A stretch of DNA of 64,000 bases from Rubellimicrobium sp. GTDB lineage: Bacteria; Pseudomonadota; Alphaproteobacteria; Rhodobacterales; Rhodobacteraceae. The stretch covers positions 1-64,000 of the forward strand of contig JACFNP010000012.1 in assembly GCA_019454835.1 (NCBI GenBank), written 5' to 3'. Below, in pieces: positions 24,304-33,338 of this stretch. The notes beneath the pieces are model-generated. The model was not told the DNA's origin, made no database searches, and worked only from the letters and a program-made list of their open reading frames with translations. Every line of letters begins with the position of its first letter. Position 1 is the stretch's first letter. The position numbers were made by a program, and so were the translations under genes.

Positions 24304-25491
24304 ATGAAGAAACTGCTTCTGGCCTCAGCGGCCATGTCGCTCGTGGCGGCCGGCGCCATGGCGGAGGGCGAGGTGAAGCTCGGCCTCCTGCTCGGCTATA
24401 CCGGCCCGCTCGAGACCCTTGCCCCGCCGATGGCCGCCGCCGCCGAACTCGCGGCTGCCGAAGTGAACGAATCCGGCAATTTCCTTGACGGGACCACCGT
24501 GACCACGGTGCGCGCCGACGACACCTGCATCGACGGCAGCGCCGCGCAGGCTGCGGCCGAACGGCTGGTGACCGCCGACGGCGTCTCGGCGCTCGTGGGC
24601 GCGATGTGCTCGGGCGTCACCGGCGTCGTGCTGCAGAACGTCGCGCGACCGAACGGCATCGGGATGATCTCGCCCTCGGCGACCTCGCCCGCGCTGTCCA
24701 CCGTCGAGAGCGACGGCCTGTTCTTCCGGACCTCGCCCTCGGACGCGCGCCAGGGCCAGATCCTCGTCGACATGATGCGTGACCGTGGCTACGACACCAT
24801 CGCCATCACCTACACCAACAACGACTACGGCAAGGGTCTTGCCGACAGCATCGAGGAAGCCTTCACCGCCTCGGGCGGCACGGTGACCATCGACGCCCCG
24901 CACGAGGACGGCAAGGCCGACTATTCGGCCGAAGTCGCGGCCCTCGCGGCGGCGGGCGGCCAGGTGCTCGTGGTGGCGGGCTACATCGACCAGGGCGGTC
25001 GCGGGATCATCCAGGGCGCGCTCGACACCGGGGCCTTCGATACCTTCGTGCTGCCCGACGGCATGTATGGCGAAAGCATCATCGACAATATCGGTGACGC
25101 GATGAACGGCTCGTTCGGCGATGCGCCCGGCTCGGATTCCAACGGGGCCGACATCTTCGCCGAAATGTCGGCGGCGGCGGGCTTCGACGGCACGGCGGCC
25201 TTCTCGGGCCAGACCTACGACGCGGCGGCGATGATCCTGCTGGCCATGCAGGCCGCCGGTTCGACCGATCCGAAGGCATGGACCGAGCATGTCATGGACA
25301 TCGCCAACGCCCCCGGCGAGCCGATCCTTCCCGGCGAACTCGGCAAGGCGCTGGAGCTGATCTCGCAGGGCGTGGACATCGACTATGTCGGCGCGACCGC
25401 CGTGGAGCTGATCCCGCCGGGCGAAGTCGCGGGCAACTTCCGCGAGTTCGAGATCCAGGACGGCAAGATCGTCACCATCGGCTTCCGCTGA
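24304..25491 (+). CDS. Branched-chain amino acid type ABC transporter, periplasmic binding protein
   Basis: The 395-aa protein begins with a Sec signal peptide (MKKLLLASAAMSLVAAGAMA) and has the periplasmic type I binding fold (LLLGYTGPLETLAPPMAAAAEL, LVGAMCSGVTG, ITYTNNDYGKGLADS). It captures the substrate for the LivHMGF membrane complex encoded immediately downstream. Two Cys residues (DDTCIDG, GAMCSG) could form the disulfide seen in relatives. Substrate specificity in this family ranges from Leu/Ile/Val to other amino acids, amides and urea-type compounds, so it is left open. Confidence 0.93.
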   Translation: MKKLLLASAAMSLVAAGAMAEGEVKLGLLLGYTGPLETLAPPMAAAAELAAAEVNESGNFLDGTTVTTVRADDTCIDGSAAQAAAERLVTADGVSALVGAMCSGVTGVVLQNVARPNGIGMISPSATSPALSTVESDGLFFRTSPSDARQGQILVDMMRDRGYDTIAITYTNNDYGKGLADSIEEAFTASGGTVTIDAPHEDGKADYSAEVAALAAAGGQVLVVAGYIDQGGRGIIQGALDTGAFDTFVLPDGMYGESIIDNIGDAMNGSFGDAPGSDSNGADIFAEMSAAAGFDGTAAFSGQTYDAAAMILLAMQAAGSTDPKAWTEHVMDIANAPGEPILPGELGKALELISQGVDIDYVGATAVELIPPGEVAGNFREFEIQDGKIVTIGFR

Positions 25492-25600
25492 TCGCGGGCC
25501 GGATGGCCGGACGGACGACAGGTGCGGCCCGGAGCAAGTCTCCGGGCCGCTGCCTCAATAACGGGGAACGGGACAACCCGGCCCATACAGGGAGAACCGC

Positions 25601-26383
25601 ATGATCGTCGTCGACGATGTGCACAAGCACTTCGGCGGATTCCGTGCCGTTGACGGGGCGAGCTTCGAGATCGCCAAAGGCTCGATCACCGGACTCATCG
25701 GTCCGAACGGCGCGGGCAAATCGACCGTGTTCAACGTCATCGCCGGGCTTCTGAAACCCACCTCGGGCCGCGTCCTGATGGAGGGCGAGGACATCACCGG
25801 CCTTGCGCCGCACGAACTGTTCCACAAGGGCCTGCTGCGGACGTTCCAGATCGCGCATGAATTCCCCACCATGACCGTGCGTGAGAACCTGATGATGGTC
25901 CCCGGCAGCCAGCACGGCGAAACCCTGTGGAACGCGCTGTTTCGCCGCCGCGAGATCGCCGCCGAGGAGGCCGCGCTGGCCGACAAGGCAGCGGGGGTGC
26001 TCGACTTCCTGACCATCTCGCATCTGGCGGATGAAAAGGCGGGCAACCTGTCGGGCGGGCAGAAGAAGCTGCTCGAACTGGGCCGCACGATGATGGTCGA
26101 CGCGAAGGTCGTGTTCCTCGACGAGGTCGGCGCAGGCGTGAACCGCACGCTGCTCAATACCATCGGCGACGCCATCGTGCGGCTGAACCGCGAGCGCGGC
26201 TACACGTTCTGCGTCATCGAGCACGACATGGATTTCATCGCCCGCCTGTGCGACCCGGTCATCGTCATGGCCGAGGGCAAGGTTCTGGCGCAGGGCACCG
26301 CCGACGAAATCCGCCGCAACGAGGCCGTGATCGAGGCCTATCTGGGCACTGGCATGAAGCACCGGGAAATGGCGGGCGCATGA
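25601..26383 (+). CDS. livG: Branched-chain amino acid type ABC transporter ATPase LivG
   Basis: The 260-aa nucleotide-binding subunit has Walker A GPNGAGKST, the signature LSGGQKKLLELG, Walker B AKVVFLDEV and the switch His in CVIEHDMDF. The D-loop reads VGAGVN. It pairs with LivF to drive the LivHM permease. The stop overlaps the livF start (ATGA), so the two ATPases are translationally coupled. Confidence 0.95.
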   Translation: MIVVDDVHKHFGGFRAVDGASFEIAKGSITGLIGPNGAGKSTVFNVIAGLLKPTSGRVLMEGEDITGLAPHELFHKGLLRTFQIAHEFPTMTVRENLMMVPGSQHGETLWNALFRRREIAAEEAALADKAAGVLDFLTISHLADEKAGNLSGGQKKLLELGRTMMVDAKVVFLDEVGAGVNRTLLNTIGDAIVRLNRERGYTFCVIEHDMDFIARLCDPVIVMAEGKVLAQGTADEIRRNEAVIEAYLGTGMKHREMAGA

Positions 26384-27219
26384 GCGAAGAGGAAAACCTC
26401 AAGGCGCTGCGCAACACGCGCGGCAACAAGGACGCCTCGATCACCCGCACCGAGGGCATGAGCACGGCCGAGCCGGTCCGGCCCGGCGGACACGCCTTCC
26501 CGGCCCCCGGCGGCCCGTTCCTGGCGGGCGAGGGCATGACCGGCGGCTACGGGCGCGGCGCCGACATCCTGCACGACTGCACCATTGCCGTCGAAAAGGG
26601 CCAGATCGCCGTGATCGTCGGCCCGAACGGCGCGGGCAAGTCGACGGCGATGAAGGCGATCTTCGGGATGCTGCCGCTGCGCAAGGGCCGGGTGCAACTG
26701 GACGGCGAGGACATCACCGGGCTTGCACCGCCCGACCGCGTGGCGCGCGGCATGGCCTTCGTGCCGCAGGTGAACAACGTGTTCACCTCGATGACCGTGC
26801 AGGAAAATCTCGAGATGGGCGCCTTCCTGCGCCGGGACGATTTCTCGGGCACGATGGAGCAGGTCTTCGATCTGTTCCCGATCCTGCGCGAAAAGCGCCA
26901 GCAACCGGCGGGCGAACTGTCGGGCGGCCAGCGCCAGCAGGTCGCGGTCGGCCGGGCGCTGATGACCGAACCGAAGGTGCTGCTTCTGGACGAACCGACC
27001 GCCGGGGTATCGCCCATCGTCATGGACGAACTGTTCGACCGCATCATCGAGGTAGCCCGCGCCGGAATCACCATTCTCATGGTCGAACAGAATGCCCGGC
27101 AGGCGCTGGAGATCGCCGACATCGGCTATGTGCTTGTCCAGGGCGCCAATGCCCATACCGGCACCGGGAAGGAGCTGCTCTCCGATCCGGTGGTCCGGCG
27201 CAGCTTCCTCGGGGGCTGA
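26380..27219 (+). CDS. livF: Branched-chain amino acid type ABC transporter ATPase LivF
   Basis: The 279-aa product has Walker A GPNGAGKST, signature LSGGQRQQVAVG, Walker B VLLLDEPTAGVSP and switch His replaced in the usual LivF way (LMVEQNARQAL). An N-terminal extension of about 50 residues (MSEEENLKALRNTRGNKDAS onward) precedes the ABC core and is not usual for LivF in general. The start at 26380 overlaps the livG stop. Internal ATGs at 26458 and 26536 are possible but lie at or after the core boundary. Confidence 0.93.
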   Translation: MSEEENLKALRNTRGNKDASITRTEGMSTAEPVRPGGHAFPAPGGPFLAGEGMTGGYGRGADILHDCTIAVEKGQIAVIVGPNGAGKSTAMKAIFGMLPLRKGRVQLDGEDITGLAPPDRVARGMAFVPQVNNVFTSMTVQENLEMGAFLRRDDFSGTMEQVFDLFPILREKRQQPAGELSGGQRQQVAVGRALMTEPKVLLLDEPTAGVSPIVMDELFDRIIEVARAGITILMVEQNARQALEIADIGYVLVQGANAHTGTGKELLSDPVVRRSFLGG

Positions 27220-27297
27220 GATGACGCCCCCCTGCCCCGTGACCTTCCGGGCCGCCGGCCCGGCGCCTGTCGAACCGAACCCGAGGAGCGGCGCCTG

Positions 27298-28308
27298 ATG
27301 GATATCCTCAACGCCCTCGTGGTGTTTCTGAACTTCGTCTTCATCCCGGCGGCCACCTACGGCTCGCAGCTTGCGCTGGGGGCGCTGGGGGTGACGTTCG
27401 TTTATGCGATCCTGCGCTTCTCGAACTTTGCCCATGGCGACACGATGGCCTTCGGGGCCATGGTGACGATCTATGCGACCTGGGGCCTGCAGGCCCTGGG
27501 CGTCAGCCTCGGGCCGCTGCCCACCGCGCTGCTGGCGCTGCCGGTCGGCATCGCGGTCACGGCGGTCTTCCTGCTGGCCACCGACCGTGTCGTGTTCCGC
27601 TTCTACCGCGAGAAACGCGCCGCGCCGATCATCGTCGCCATCGTCTCGCTGGGGGTGATGTTCGTGCTCAACGGCATCGTGCGGCTGTTCATCGGCGTCG
27701 ATGACGTGATCTTCCTCGACGGGCTGCGCCAGATCATCACGCCCGCCGACTTCAAGGCGTGGAGCGGCCTCGACGAGGGCCTCGGCCTGAAGATGAGCCA
27801 GGCGATCACGCTGGTCGTCGCCATCATCTCGGTGATCCTGCTGTTCTGGTTCCTGAACCGCACCCGCACCGGCAAGTCGATGCGTGCCTATTCCGACAAC
27901 GAGGATCTGGCGTTGCTGTCCGGCATCAACCCCGACCGGGTGGTCGCGGTCACCTGGATCATCGTCGCGGCGCTGACCACGACGGCGGGGGTGCTCTACG
28001 GTCTGGACAAGACCTTCAAGGCCTATGTCTACTTCCAGCTTCTGCTGCCGATCTTCGCGGCGGCCATCGTCGGCGGCCTTGGCAGCCCGCTGGGCGCCAT
28101 CGTCGGCGGCTACATCATCGCGTTTTCCGAAGTGATCGTCACCTACGCCTGGAAGAAGGTCGTCACCTATCTGGTGCCGGAATCCTGGGCGCCGGACGGG
28201 CTGCTCCAGCTTGTCACTACCGACTACAAGTTCGCGGTCAGCTTCTCGATTCTGGTCATCGTGCTGATCTTCATGCCGACCGGCATCTTCAAGGGGAAAT
28301 CGGTATGA
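27298..28308 (+). CDS. livH: Branched-chain amino acid type ABC transporter permease LivH
   Basis: The 336-aa integral membrane protein has about eight hydrophobic segments, the family motifs ALGVTFVYAILRFSNFAHGD near the N terminus and the coupling region (RAYSDNEDLALLSGINPDRVV), and ends with the GGLGSPLGAIVGG segment. It forms the membrane channel with LivM. The stop overlaps the livM ATG (ATGA). Confidence 0.94.
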   Translation: MDILNALVVFLNFVFIPAATYGSQLALGALGVTFVYAILRFSNFAHGDTMAFGAMVTIYATWGLQALGVSLGPLPTALLALPVGIAVTAVFLLATDRVVFRFYREKRAAPIIVAIVSLGVMFVLNGIVRLFIGVDDVIFLDGLRQIITPADFKAWSGLDEGLGLKMSQAITLVVAIISVILLFWFLNRTRTGKSMRAYSDNEDLALLSGINPDRVVAVTWIIVAALTTTAGVLYGLDKTFKAYVYFQLLLPIFAAAIVGGLGSPLGAIVGGYIIAFSEVIVTYAWKKVVTYLVPESWAPDGLLQLVTTDYKFAVSFSILVIVLIFMPTGIFKGKSV

Positions 28309-29606
28309 AGTCGCGCAACATCCTGCTGTTTTCCGGGGTCGCGGCGCTGTTCGTGGCGACCGGCCTGTTCGCAAGCTGGAATCAGGCGCTGCTGATCCTG
28401 AACGTCTCGCTGATCTCGGCGGTCATCGCCATGGGCGTGAACCTGCAATGGGGTTATGCGGGCCTGTTCAACGCCGGGGTGATGGGTTTCGCGGCGCTTG
28501 GCGGGCTGGCGGTGGCGCTGACTTCGGGCAGGCGCGCGCCGGATGCCTTTGCGGCGGGCGGATTGCAGATTTTCGCGGCGCTCGCGCTCGCCGTCGCGGT
28601 CATTGCGGGCGCGATCTTCCTGTGGCGGCGGATGGAGCGCGGGCGGGCGCGCAACATCGCCACGGCGGTGATTCTGGTGGTGGGCTTCGTCATCTACCGC
28701 ATGATCTTCGACCCGGCGGTCGCGCGCGTCGAGGCGGTGAACCCGGCGGGCACCGGCAATGTCGGCGGGCTGGCGGTCAACTCGCTCTGGGGCTGGGCGC
28801 TGGGTGCGCTGCTGGCCGCCGGAGCCGCCTGGCTGGTCGGCAAGACCGCGCTGGGGCTGCGCTCGGACTACCTGGCCATCGCCACGCTGGGCATCGCCGA
28901 GATCATCATTCAGGTTCTCAAGAACGAGGACTGGCTGGCGCGCGGCGTGAAGATGGTCAACGACCTGCCGCGCCCCTGGCCCGTCCCGCGCGAGGTGGAC
29001 CTGCAGCAAAGCGCGCGCTTCGTCGAATTCGTGCGCGACTGGGGCTGGGAGCCTGCGCTGGCATCCACGATCTTCGTGAAGATCATCTATGCGGTGCTGT
29101 TCCTCGTCGTGCTCGGGCTGGTCATCTGGCTGTCGGAACGGGCGCTGAATTCGCCCTGGGGGCGAATGATGCGGGCGATCCGCGACAACGAGGTCGCCGC
29201 CGCCGCCATGGGCAAGGACGTGACCCGGCGCCACCTGCAGGTGTTCATGCTGGGCTGCGCGCTGGCCGGGATCGGCGGCGCGATGATGGTGTCCATGGAC
29301 AGCCTGATGAACCCCGGCACCTACAACCCCTTGCGCCACACCTTCCTGATCTGGGTGATGGTCGTGGTCGGCGGCTCGGGGAACAACTGGGGGTCGCTGC
29401 TGGGCGCGCTGCTGGTGGGCTGGCTCTATCTCATCGTCGAGCAGGTCGGCCCGACGGTCATGGGGTTCGTCACGTCGGGGATGGCCGACGGGCCGCTGCG
29501 GATGCATCTCATCGACAGCGCGCCGCATCTGCGGCTGCTGTCGCTGGGCGTCATCCTGCTGCTGGTGCTGCGCTTCGCGCCGAGGGGCCTCATTCCCGAG
29601 AAGTGA
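28305..29606 (+). CDS. livM: Branched-chain amino acid type ABC transporter permease LivM
   Basis: The 433-aa membrane protein has the LivM motifs GYAGLFNAGVMGFAALGG, LGLRSDYLAIATLGIAEII and the coupling motif RAIRDNEVAAAAMGKDV. It is the last gene of the five-gene operon (binding protein, livG, livF, livH, livM). It starts at 28305, overlapping livH. No terminator is directly attached; a small transcription unit follows before the next strong terminator. Confidence 0.94.
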   Translation: MKSRNILLFSGVAALFVATGLFASWNQALLILNVSLISAVIAMGVNLQWGYAGLFNAGVMGFAALGGLAVALTSGRRAPDAFAAGGLQIFAALALAVAVIAGAIFLWRRMERGRARNIATAVILVVGFVIYRMIFDPAVARVEAVNPAGTGNVGGLAVNSLWGWALGALLAAGAAWLVGKTALGLRSDYLAIATLGIAEIIIQVLKNEDWLARGVKMVNDLPRPWPVPREVDLQQSARFVEFVRDWGWEPALASTIFVKIIYAVLFLVVLGLVIWLSERALNSPWGRMMRAIRDNEVAAAAMGKDVTRRHLQVFMLGCALAGIGGAMMVSMDSLMNPGTYNPLRHTFLIWVMVVVGGSGNNWGSLLGALLVGWLYLIVEQVGPTVMGFVTSGMADGPLRMHLIDSAPHLRLLSLGVILLLVLRFAPRGLIPEK

Positions 29607-29632
29607 CCCGGCGTCCGCATCGGCATTGGCAG

Positions 29633-29661
29633 TTGACGGTTGCGTGATCCTTTCCTACTGT
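29633..29661 (+). promoter_or_regulatory. Sigma70-type promoter of a candidate sRNA
   Basis: TTGACG (29633-29638), a 17-bp spacer and TACTGT (29656-29661) form a near-consensus promoter in the gap after livM. The start point is expected near 29668. Confidence 0.55.
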
Positions 29662-29667
29662 CCCGCC

Positions 29668-29729
29668 AATGGTCGGCAAAGTCCGACAGGGAGAAGTTGA
29701 AAAGAGGCCGGTTCCGGCCTCTTTTCTTT
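29668..29729 (+). ncRNA. Candidate small RNA of about 60 nt
   Basis: Between the promoter above and a strong terminator lies a short unit with one small stem (GTCGG/CCGAC, 29672-29687), a single-stranded A/G-rich stretch (CAGGGAGAAGTTG) and the terminator stem AAAAGAGGCCGG/CCGGCCTCTTTT (29700-29725) with a T-rich tail. An exposed purine-rich segment and an intrinsic terminator fit a trans-acting sRNA. It could also be a leaderless attenuator of the next gene. Confidence 0.45.
29700..29729 (+). terminator. Rho-independent terminator of the candidate sRNA
   Basis: AAAAGAGGCCGG and CCGGCCTCTTTT form a 12-bp arm pair with a very short loop, followed by TTTTCTTTC. It would also stop read-through from livM. 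Confidence 0.85.
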
Positions 29730-29828
29730 CGCCGGTGAATCGCGCACGGCCCCGCCCTCACCCTGTTTTCACCTGACAGCGTCGGGCAGGCATGGTAAGC
29801 GCCCCGCAACACAATCAGGGAACCCGTC

Positions 29829-30530
29829 ATGCGTCTTGCACTTGCCATCGCGTCGGCCGCGCTTCTCGGCCTCAGCCTGCCGCTTGCGGCCCAGGAGGCG
29901 GCGACCGACGCCCCCGCAGCGGGCGAAAGCACCTCGCCGGTGGATGATCTCGGCCTCGACATGGGCAGCGAGGTCGACCAGGGGCCGCGCGCGGGCGAGT
30001 TCTACATTCGTCAGGAATTCGGCGACTGGGCCATGCGCTGCATCGCCCTGCCCGACCAGGCCGACCCCTGCGAGCTGTATCAGCTTCTGCACGGCCCCGA
30101 CGGCACGGCGGTCGCCGAACTGACCGCCTTCCCGCTGCCGCCCGGCGGCCAGGCGACGGCGGGCCTGACCGTCGTGGCTCCGCTTGAAACGCTGCTCACC
30201 GAAGGGGTGGTGCTGAATGTCGACGGCCAGAATGCCCGCCGCTACGAATTCAGCTTCTGCAATCGCGCGGGCTGCATCGCCCGGATCGGCCTGACCGATG
30301 CCGAGGTGGCGGCCCTAAAGCGCGGCAACCGGGCGGGCCTGCGCATCGTGCCCGCCGCCGATCCGTCGCATCCGTTCGACCTGACGGTGTCGCTGACCGG
30401 ATTCACCGCCGGCATGGAAAGCAGCACCGCCTACGACCCGTCGCTGGTGGACCCGAACGAGCCGGATGTCAGCGCGCCGGAAGCCGCCCCTGCCCCCGAA
30501 ACCGGGGACGACGAGGGCGCCGCCGAATAG
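29829..30530 (+). CDS. Invasion-associated locus B (IalB) family exported protein
   Basis: The 233-aa product has a Sec signal peptide (MRLALAIASAALLGLSLPLAAQ) and the IalB core: FGDWAMRCI, PCELYQLL, ARRYEFSFCNRAGCIARIGL and LRIVPA. Four Cys residues suggest two disulfides in the periplasm. The family is widespread in alphaproteobacteria and its role outside Bartonella is unclear. N- and C-terminal ends are acidic low-complexity tails. A perfect terminator follows 25 bp after the stop. Confidence 0.87.
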   Translation: MRLALAIASAALLGLSLPLAAQEAATDAPAAGESTSPVDDLGLDMGSEVDQGPRAGEFYIRQEFGDWAMRCIALPDQADPCELYQLLHGPDGTAVAELTAFPLPPGGQATAGLTVVAPLETLLTEGVVLNVDGQNARRYEFSFCNRAGCIARIGLTDAEVAALKRGNRAGLRIVPAADPSHPFDLTVSLTGFTAGMESSTAYDPSLVDPNEPDVSAPEAAPAPETGDDEGAAE

Positions 30531-30554
30531 GCGCGGGTCAGCCGCAGGACCGCA

Positions 30555-30585
30555 CCGCCCGGCAGGCCGCTGCCGGGCGGTTTTC
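30555..30585 (+). terminator. Rho-independent terminator after the IalB-family gene
   Basis: CCGCCCGGCAG (30555-30565) pairs perfectly with CTGCCGGGCGG (30570-30580) over a 4-nt loop, followed by TTTT. Confidence 0.88.
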
Positions 30586-30608
30586 GTTTGGCGTAGCGGT
30601 ACGGCGCC

Positions 30609-31817
30609 TCAGGCGCGGCGCAGCGCCAGAACGGCGTTCAGCCCGCCGAAGGCAAAGGCATTGGTCAACGCCACCGAAACCTGCGCCTCGCGCGCCGTGT
30701 TCGGCACCACGTCCAGCGCACATTCGGGGTCGGGTTCCTCATAGCCGATGGTCGGCGCGATCACGCCGTCGCGCAGGGCCATGATGCAGGCCAGCAGCTC
30801 CACCGCGCCGGTGCCGCCGATCAGGTGGCCGTGCATGGATTTCGTCGAGGACAGCATCAGCCGGTCGGCATGGGCGCCGAACACATGGCTGACGGCGGCA
30901 CATTCGGTCTTGTCGTTGGCCGCCGTGCCGGTGCCGTGGGCGTTGATGTAGCCGACCTCATGGGGTGCCATCCCGGCATCCGCCAGCGCCCCGGTGATCG
31001 CGCGTTCGGCCCCCGCCGCCTGCGGCATGACGATGTCGGCGGCGTCGGCGCTCATGGCAAAGCCCGCGACTTCGGCAAGAATGTCGGCGCCGCGCGCGCG
31101 CGCGTGCTCCCATTCCTCGAACACGAACACCGCCGCACCCTCGCCCTGCACCATGCCGTTGCGGTTGGCGGAAAACGGGCGGCAGGCGTCGCGCGACATG
31201 ACCCGCAGACCCTCCCACGCCTTGATGCCGCCGAAGCACAGCATCGCCTCGGAGCCGCCGGTCAGCATCACGTCCGCCCCGCCCGCGCGGATCATCTGGA
31301 AGGCCAGCCCCATGGCGTGATTGGAACTGGCACAGGCGGTCGACACGGTGAAGGACGGGCCGCGCAGGCCCCATTCCATGCTCACATGGCTGGTGGCGGC
31401 GTTGTTCATCAGGCGCGGCACGATGAAGGGATGGACGCGGTTCTTCCCCTCTTCATAAACGGCGCGATAGTTTTCGTCCTGCGTATTCAGCCCGCCGCCC
31501 GAGGTGCCGAGGATGGCGCCCGAACGCAGGCCGAGCGCCTCGTCGAAGGTCAGGCCCGCCTGCGCCACCGCCTCGCGCGCCGAGAGCAGCGCGAATTGCG
31601 TGAAACGGTCGCAGAGCGCGATCTGCTGGCGGTTGAAATGCGCGGCCTCGTCATAGCCCTTCACCTGCGCGCCGATCTGGACGGACAGGCGGTCAACGTC
31701 GCGGATATCCAGCGGGCCGATGCCGCAGCGCCCCTCGCGCATCGCGGCCAGCGTCGACGCCACGTCATGCCCCAGCGCGTTGATCGTGCCCGCGCCGGTG
31801 ATGGCGACCCGCCTCAT
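30609..31817 (-). CDS. Beta-ketoacyl-ACP synthase (KAS II / FabF-like)
   Basis: The 402-aa condensing enzyme has the Cys-His-His triad: Cys in STACASSNH, His in NAHGTGT and His in SMHGHLIGG, plus the C-terminal NAFAFGGLNAVL. It extends acyl-ACP by two carbons. Differences from primary FabF and its tight coupling to a dedicated acyl carrier protein (4-nt overlap) suggest a specialised acyl chain. lpxD follows after a repeat, so a lipid A acyl chain is a reasonable but unproven target. Confidence 0.9.
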   Translation of the reverse strand: MRRVAITGAGTINALGHDVASTLAAMREGRCGIGPLDIRDVDRLSVQIGAQVKGYDEAAHFNRQQIALCDRFTQFALLSAREAVAQAGLTFDEALGLRSGAILGTSGGGLNTQDENYRAVYEEGKNRVHPFIVPRLMNNAATSHVSMEWGLRGPSFTVSTACASSNHAMGLAFQMIRAGGADVMLTGGSEAMLCFGGIKAWEGLRVMSRDACRPFSANRNGMVQGEGAAVFVFEEWEHARARGADILAEVAGFAMSADAADIVMPQAAGAERAITGALADAGMAPHEVGYINAHGTGTAANDKTECAAVSHVFGAHADRLMLSSTKSMHGHLIGGTGAVELLACIMALRDGVIAPTIGYEEPDPECALDVVPNTAREAQVSVALTNAFAFGGLNAVLALRRA

Positions 31818-32083
31818 GCGGGCGCGGCCCCGTTGCCTGCGACCAGCCCCTCGACGGCGCGGATGATCGCCGCGACCGACGAGATGTCGAAGTCCCCGGC
31901 GTCGGGTTCGTTGGCATTGAAGGGCACCGATACGTCGAAGGCTTCCTCGATGGCGAAGATGCTCTCGACCAGCCCGAGAGAGTCGATGCCCAGATCGGCC
32001 AGCGTCGCCTCGTCACGCACATCGGCAGCGTCAAGCATCGCCTGCTGGGCAATGATCTCGATCACCCTGTCTCTGATCGTCAT
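31814..32083 (-). CDS. Acyl carrier protein (specialised)
   Basis: The 89-aa protein carries the phosphopantetheine motif LGIDSLGLVESIF (Ser in DSL). The surrounding helices differ from housekeeping AcpP: ALFDVS-type acidic helix II is EEAFDVSVPF here. The start at 32083 (MTIRDRVIEII) gives the normal ACP length; the frame open upstream runs into a family-B repeat. The stop overlaps the ketosynthase ATG (ATGA), so the two are produced together. Confidence 0.9.
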   Translation of the reverse strand: MTIRDRVIEIIAQQAMLDAADVRDEATLADLGIDSLGLVESIFAIEEAFDVSVPFNANEPDAGDFDISSVAAIIRAVEGLVAGNGAAPA

Positions 32084-32127
32084 GGCGTTCTCCGAAAACC
32101 GGGTCATCCTTGCGGATGCAGCCCGTC

Positions 32128-32232
32128 TAGAGCATTTCGCAGCCAAATGGAACATTTGGCGCCCGCGACAATGCGGCAAAACAACAAGTTAGAGCGGGTC
32201 CGCCGAATCCGCCGAAACGCGACCCGCGCTAG
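32128..32232 (+). repeat. Family-B dispersed repeat, copy 3
   Basis: Plus orientation (TAGAGCATTTCGCAGCCAAA ... GAGCGGGTCCGCCGAATCC ... GACCCGCGCTAG). Here the far end, read on the - strand as CTAGCGCGGGTC, provides the TAG stop of lpxD. The small hairpin changes on both sides (GCCAAATG/CATTTGGC), so pairing is preserved by a compensatory change. Confidence 0.9.
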
Positions 32233-33338
32233 TCGGTCCCGTCGGAATTTGGAACACTTCCCTGCGCCGCGCCGCCCAGCCGCTGCAACAGGCGCGGCAG
32301 GCGTCGCAGCGCCTTGTAGGCCGCCACCTGCACCGGCATCGGCATCGCCGGATAACCCAGCATGATGCGCCCGGCGGGGATGGTCGAGAGCGCAATGGTC
32401 CCGCCGCCCAGCACCACGTCGTCACCGACCCGGATATTGTCGGCCAACCCGCACTTGCCGCCCGCAACCACGCGGTTGCCGACCACGGCAGAGCCGCCGA
32501 TGGCCGCCTGCGCGGCAAAGAGGCAGTCTTCGCCGATCACGACATTGTGGCCGATCTGGGAAAGGTTGTCGATCTTGGTGCCCCGTCCGATGCGGGTGGC
32601 GCGAATCGTGCCCGCATCGACGCAGGCATTGGCGCCGATCTCGACCTCGTCGCCAATATCGACCCCGCCCAGCGAATGAATCCGCTGCCAGCGCGGATCG
32701 CCGGTCGCATCGGGCACGGCCTCGCCCAGCGTGGCCCGCGCCAGTTCCGCCCGCGACGGCCCCGCCGTGACGAAGGAAAACCCGTCGCCGCCGATCACCG
32801 CGCCGGGCTGCACGATCACGCCCGCGCCGATGTGCACGCGCGGGCCGATGCGCACGCCCGCGTGGATCAGGCAGTCCGCGCCGACCACCGCCCCCGCCGC
32901 GATGGCGACCTGCGGGCCGATGCGGGTGCCCGCGCCGACCGCGGCACCCGCCCCGATGACCGAAAACGCCCCGACGGAAACCCCCTGCCCCACGGTCCCC
33001 TCGACCAGTGCCTGCGGATGGATGCCCGGCGCGAACCCGGGCCCCGGATCGAGCGCCTGCGTCAGATGCGCCATCGCCAGCCGCCCGCGTGCGGCGAAGA
33101 TCGCGCCGCGCAGGCCGAGGCCCTGCCAGTCGGCGTCCGGCCACAGCAGCGCTGCCCGCGCCGCGCCCTGCCCCAGCGCCGCCGCCCAGCGTGGCGACAA
33201 TGCAACGGCAAGGTCGTCCGGCCCCGCCGCCGCAGGTTCGGCGGCGCCGGTCACCCGCAGGCTGCCGTCGCCCGCCCAGGTGCCGCCAAGCGCCGCCGCC
33301 AGGTCGTCAAGCCGCCAGCCGGCCCCGGCCTCGCGCAT
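32229..33338 (-). CDS. lpxD: UDP-3-O-acylglucosamine N-acyltransferase LpxD
   Basis: LpxD adds the second hydroxyacyl chain in lipid A synthesis using acyl-ACP. The 369-aa product has an N-terminal uridine-binding domain and a long left-handed beta-helix of hexapeptide repeats (VGQGVSVGAFSVIGAGAAVG, then LFAAQAAIGGSAVVG). The catalytic His is expected in NLSQIGHNVVIG. The ATG overlaps the L,D-transpeptidase stop (TGATG). The C terminus is set by a TAG from family-B copy 3. Confidence 0.95.
   Translation of the reverse strand: MREAGAGWRLDDLAAALGGTWAGDGSLRVTGAAEPAAAGPDDLAVALSPRWAAALGQGAARAALLWPDADWQGLGLRGAIFAARGRLAMAHLTQALDPGPGFAPGIHPQALVEGTVGQGVSVGAFSVIGAGAAVGAGTRIGPQVAIAAGAVVGADCLIHAGVRIGPRVHIGAGVIVQPGAVIGGDGFSFVTAGPSRAELARATLGEAVPDATGDPRWQRIHSLGGVDIGDEVEIGANACVDAGTIRATRIGRGTKIDNLSQIGHNVVIGEDCLFAAQAAIGGSAVVGNRVVAGGKCGLADNIRVGDDVVLGGGTIALSTIPAGRIMLGYPAMPMPVQVAAYKALRRLPRLLQRLGGAAQGSVPNSDGTD

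Noticed and set aside
26338-28374. Long - strand frame opposite livF/livH
   Set aside because: Asp/Arg/His-rich antisense shadow of the transporter operon.
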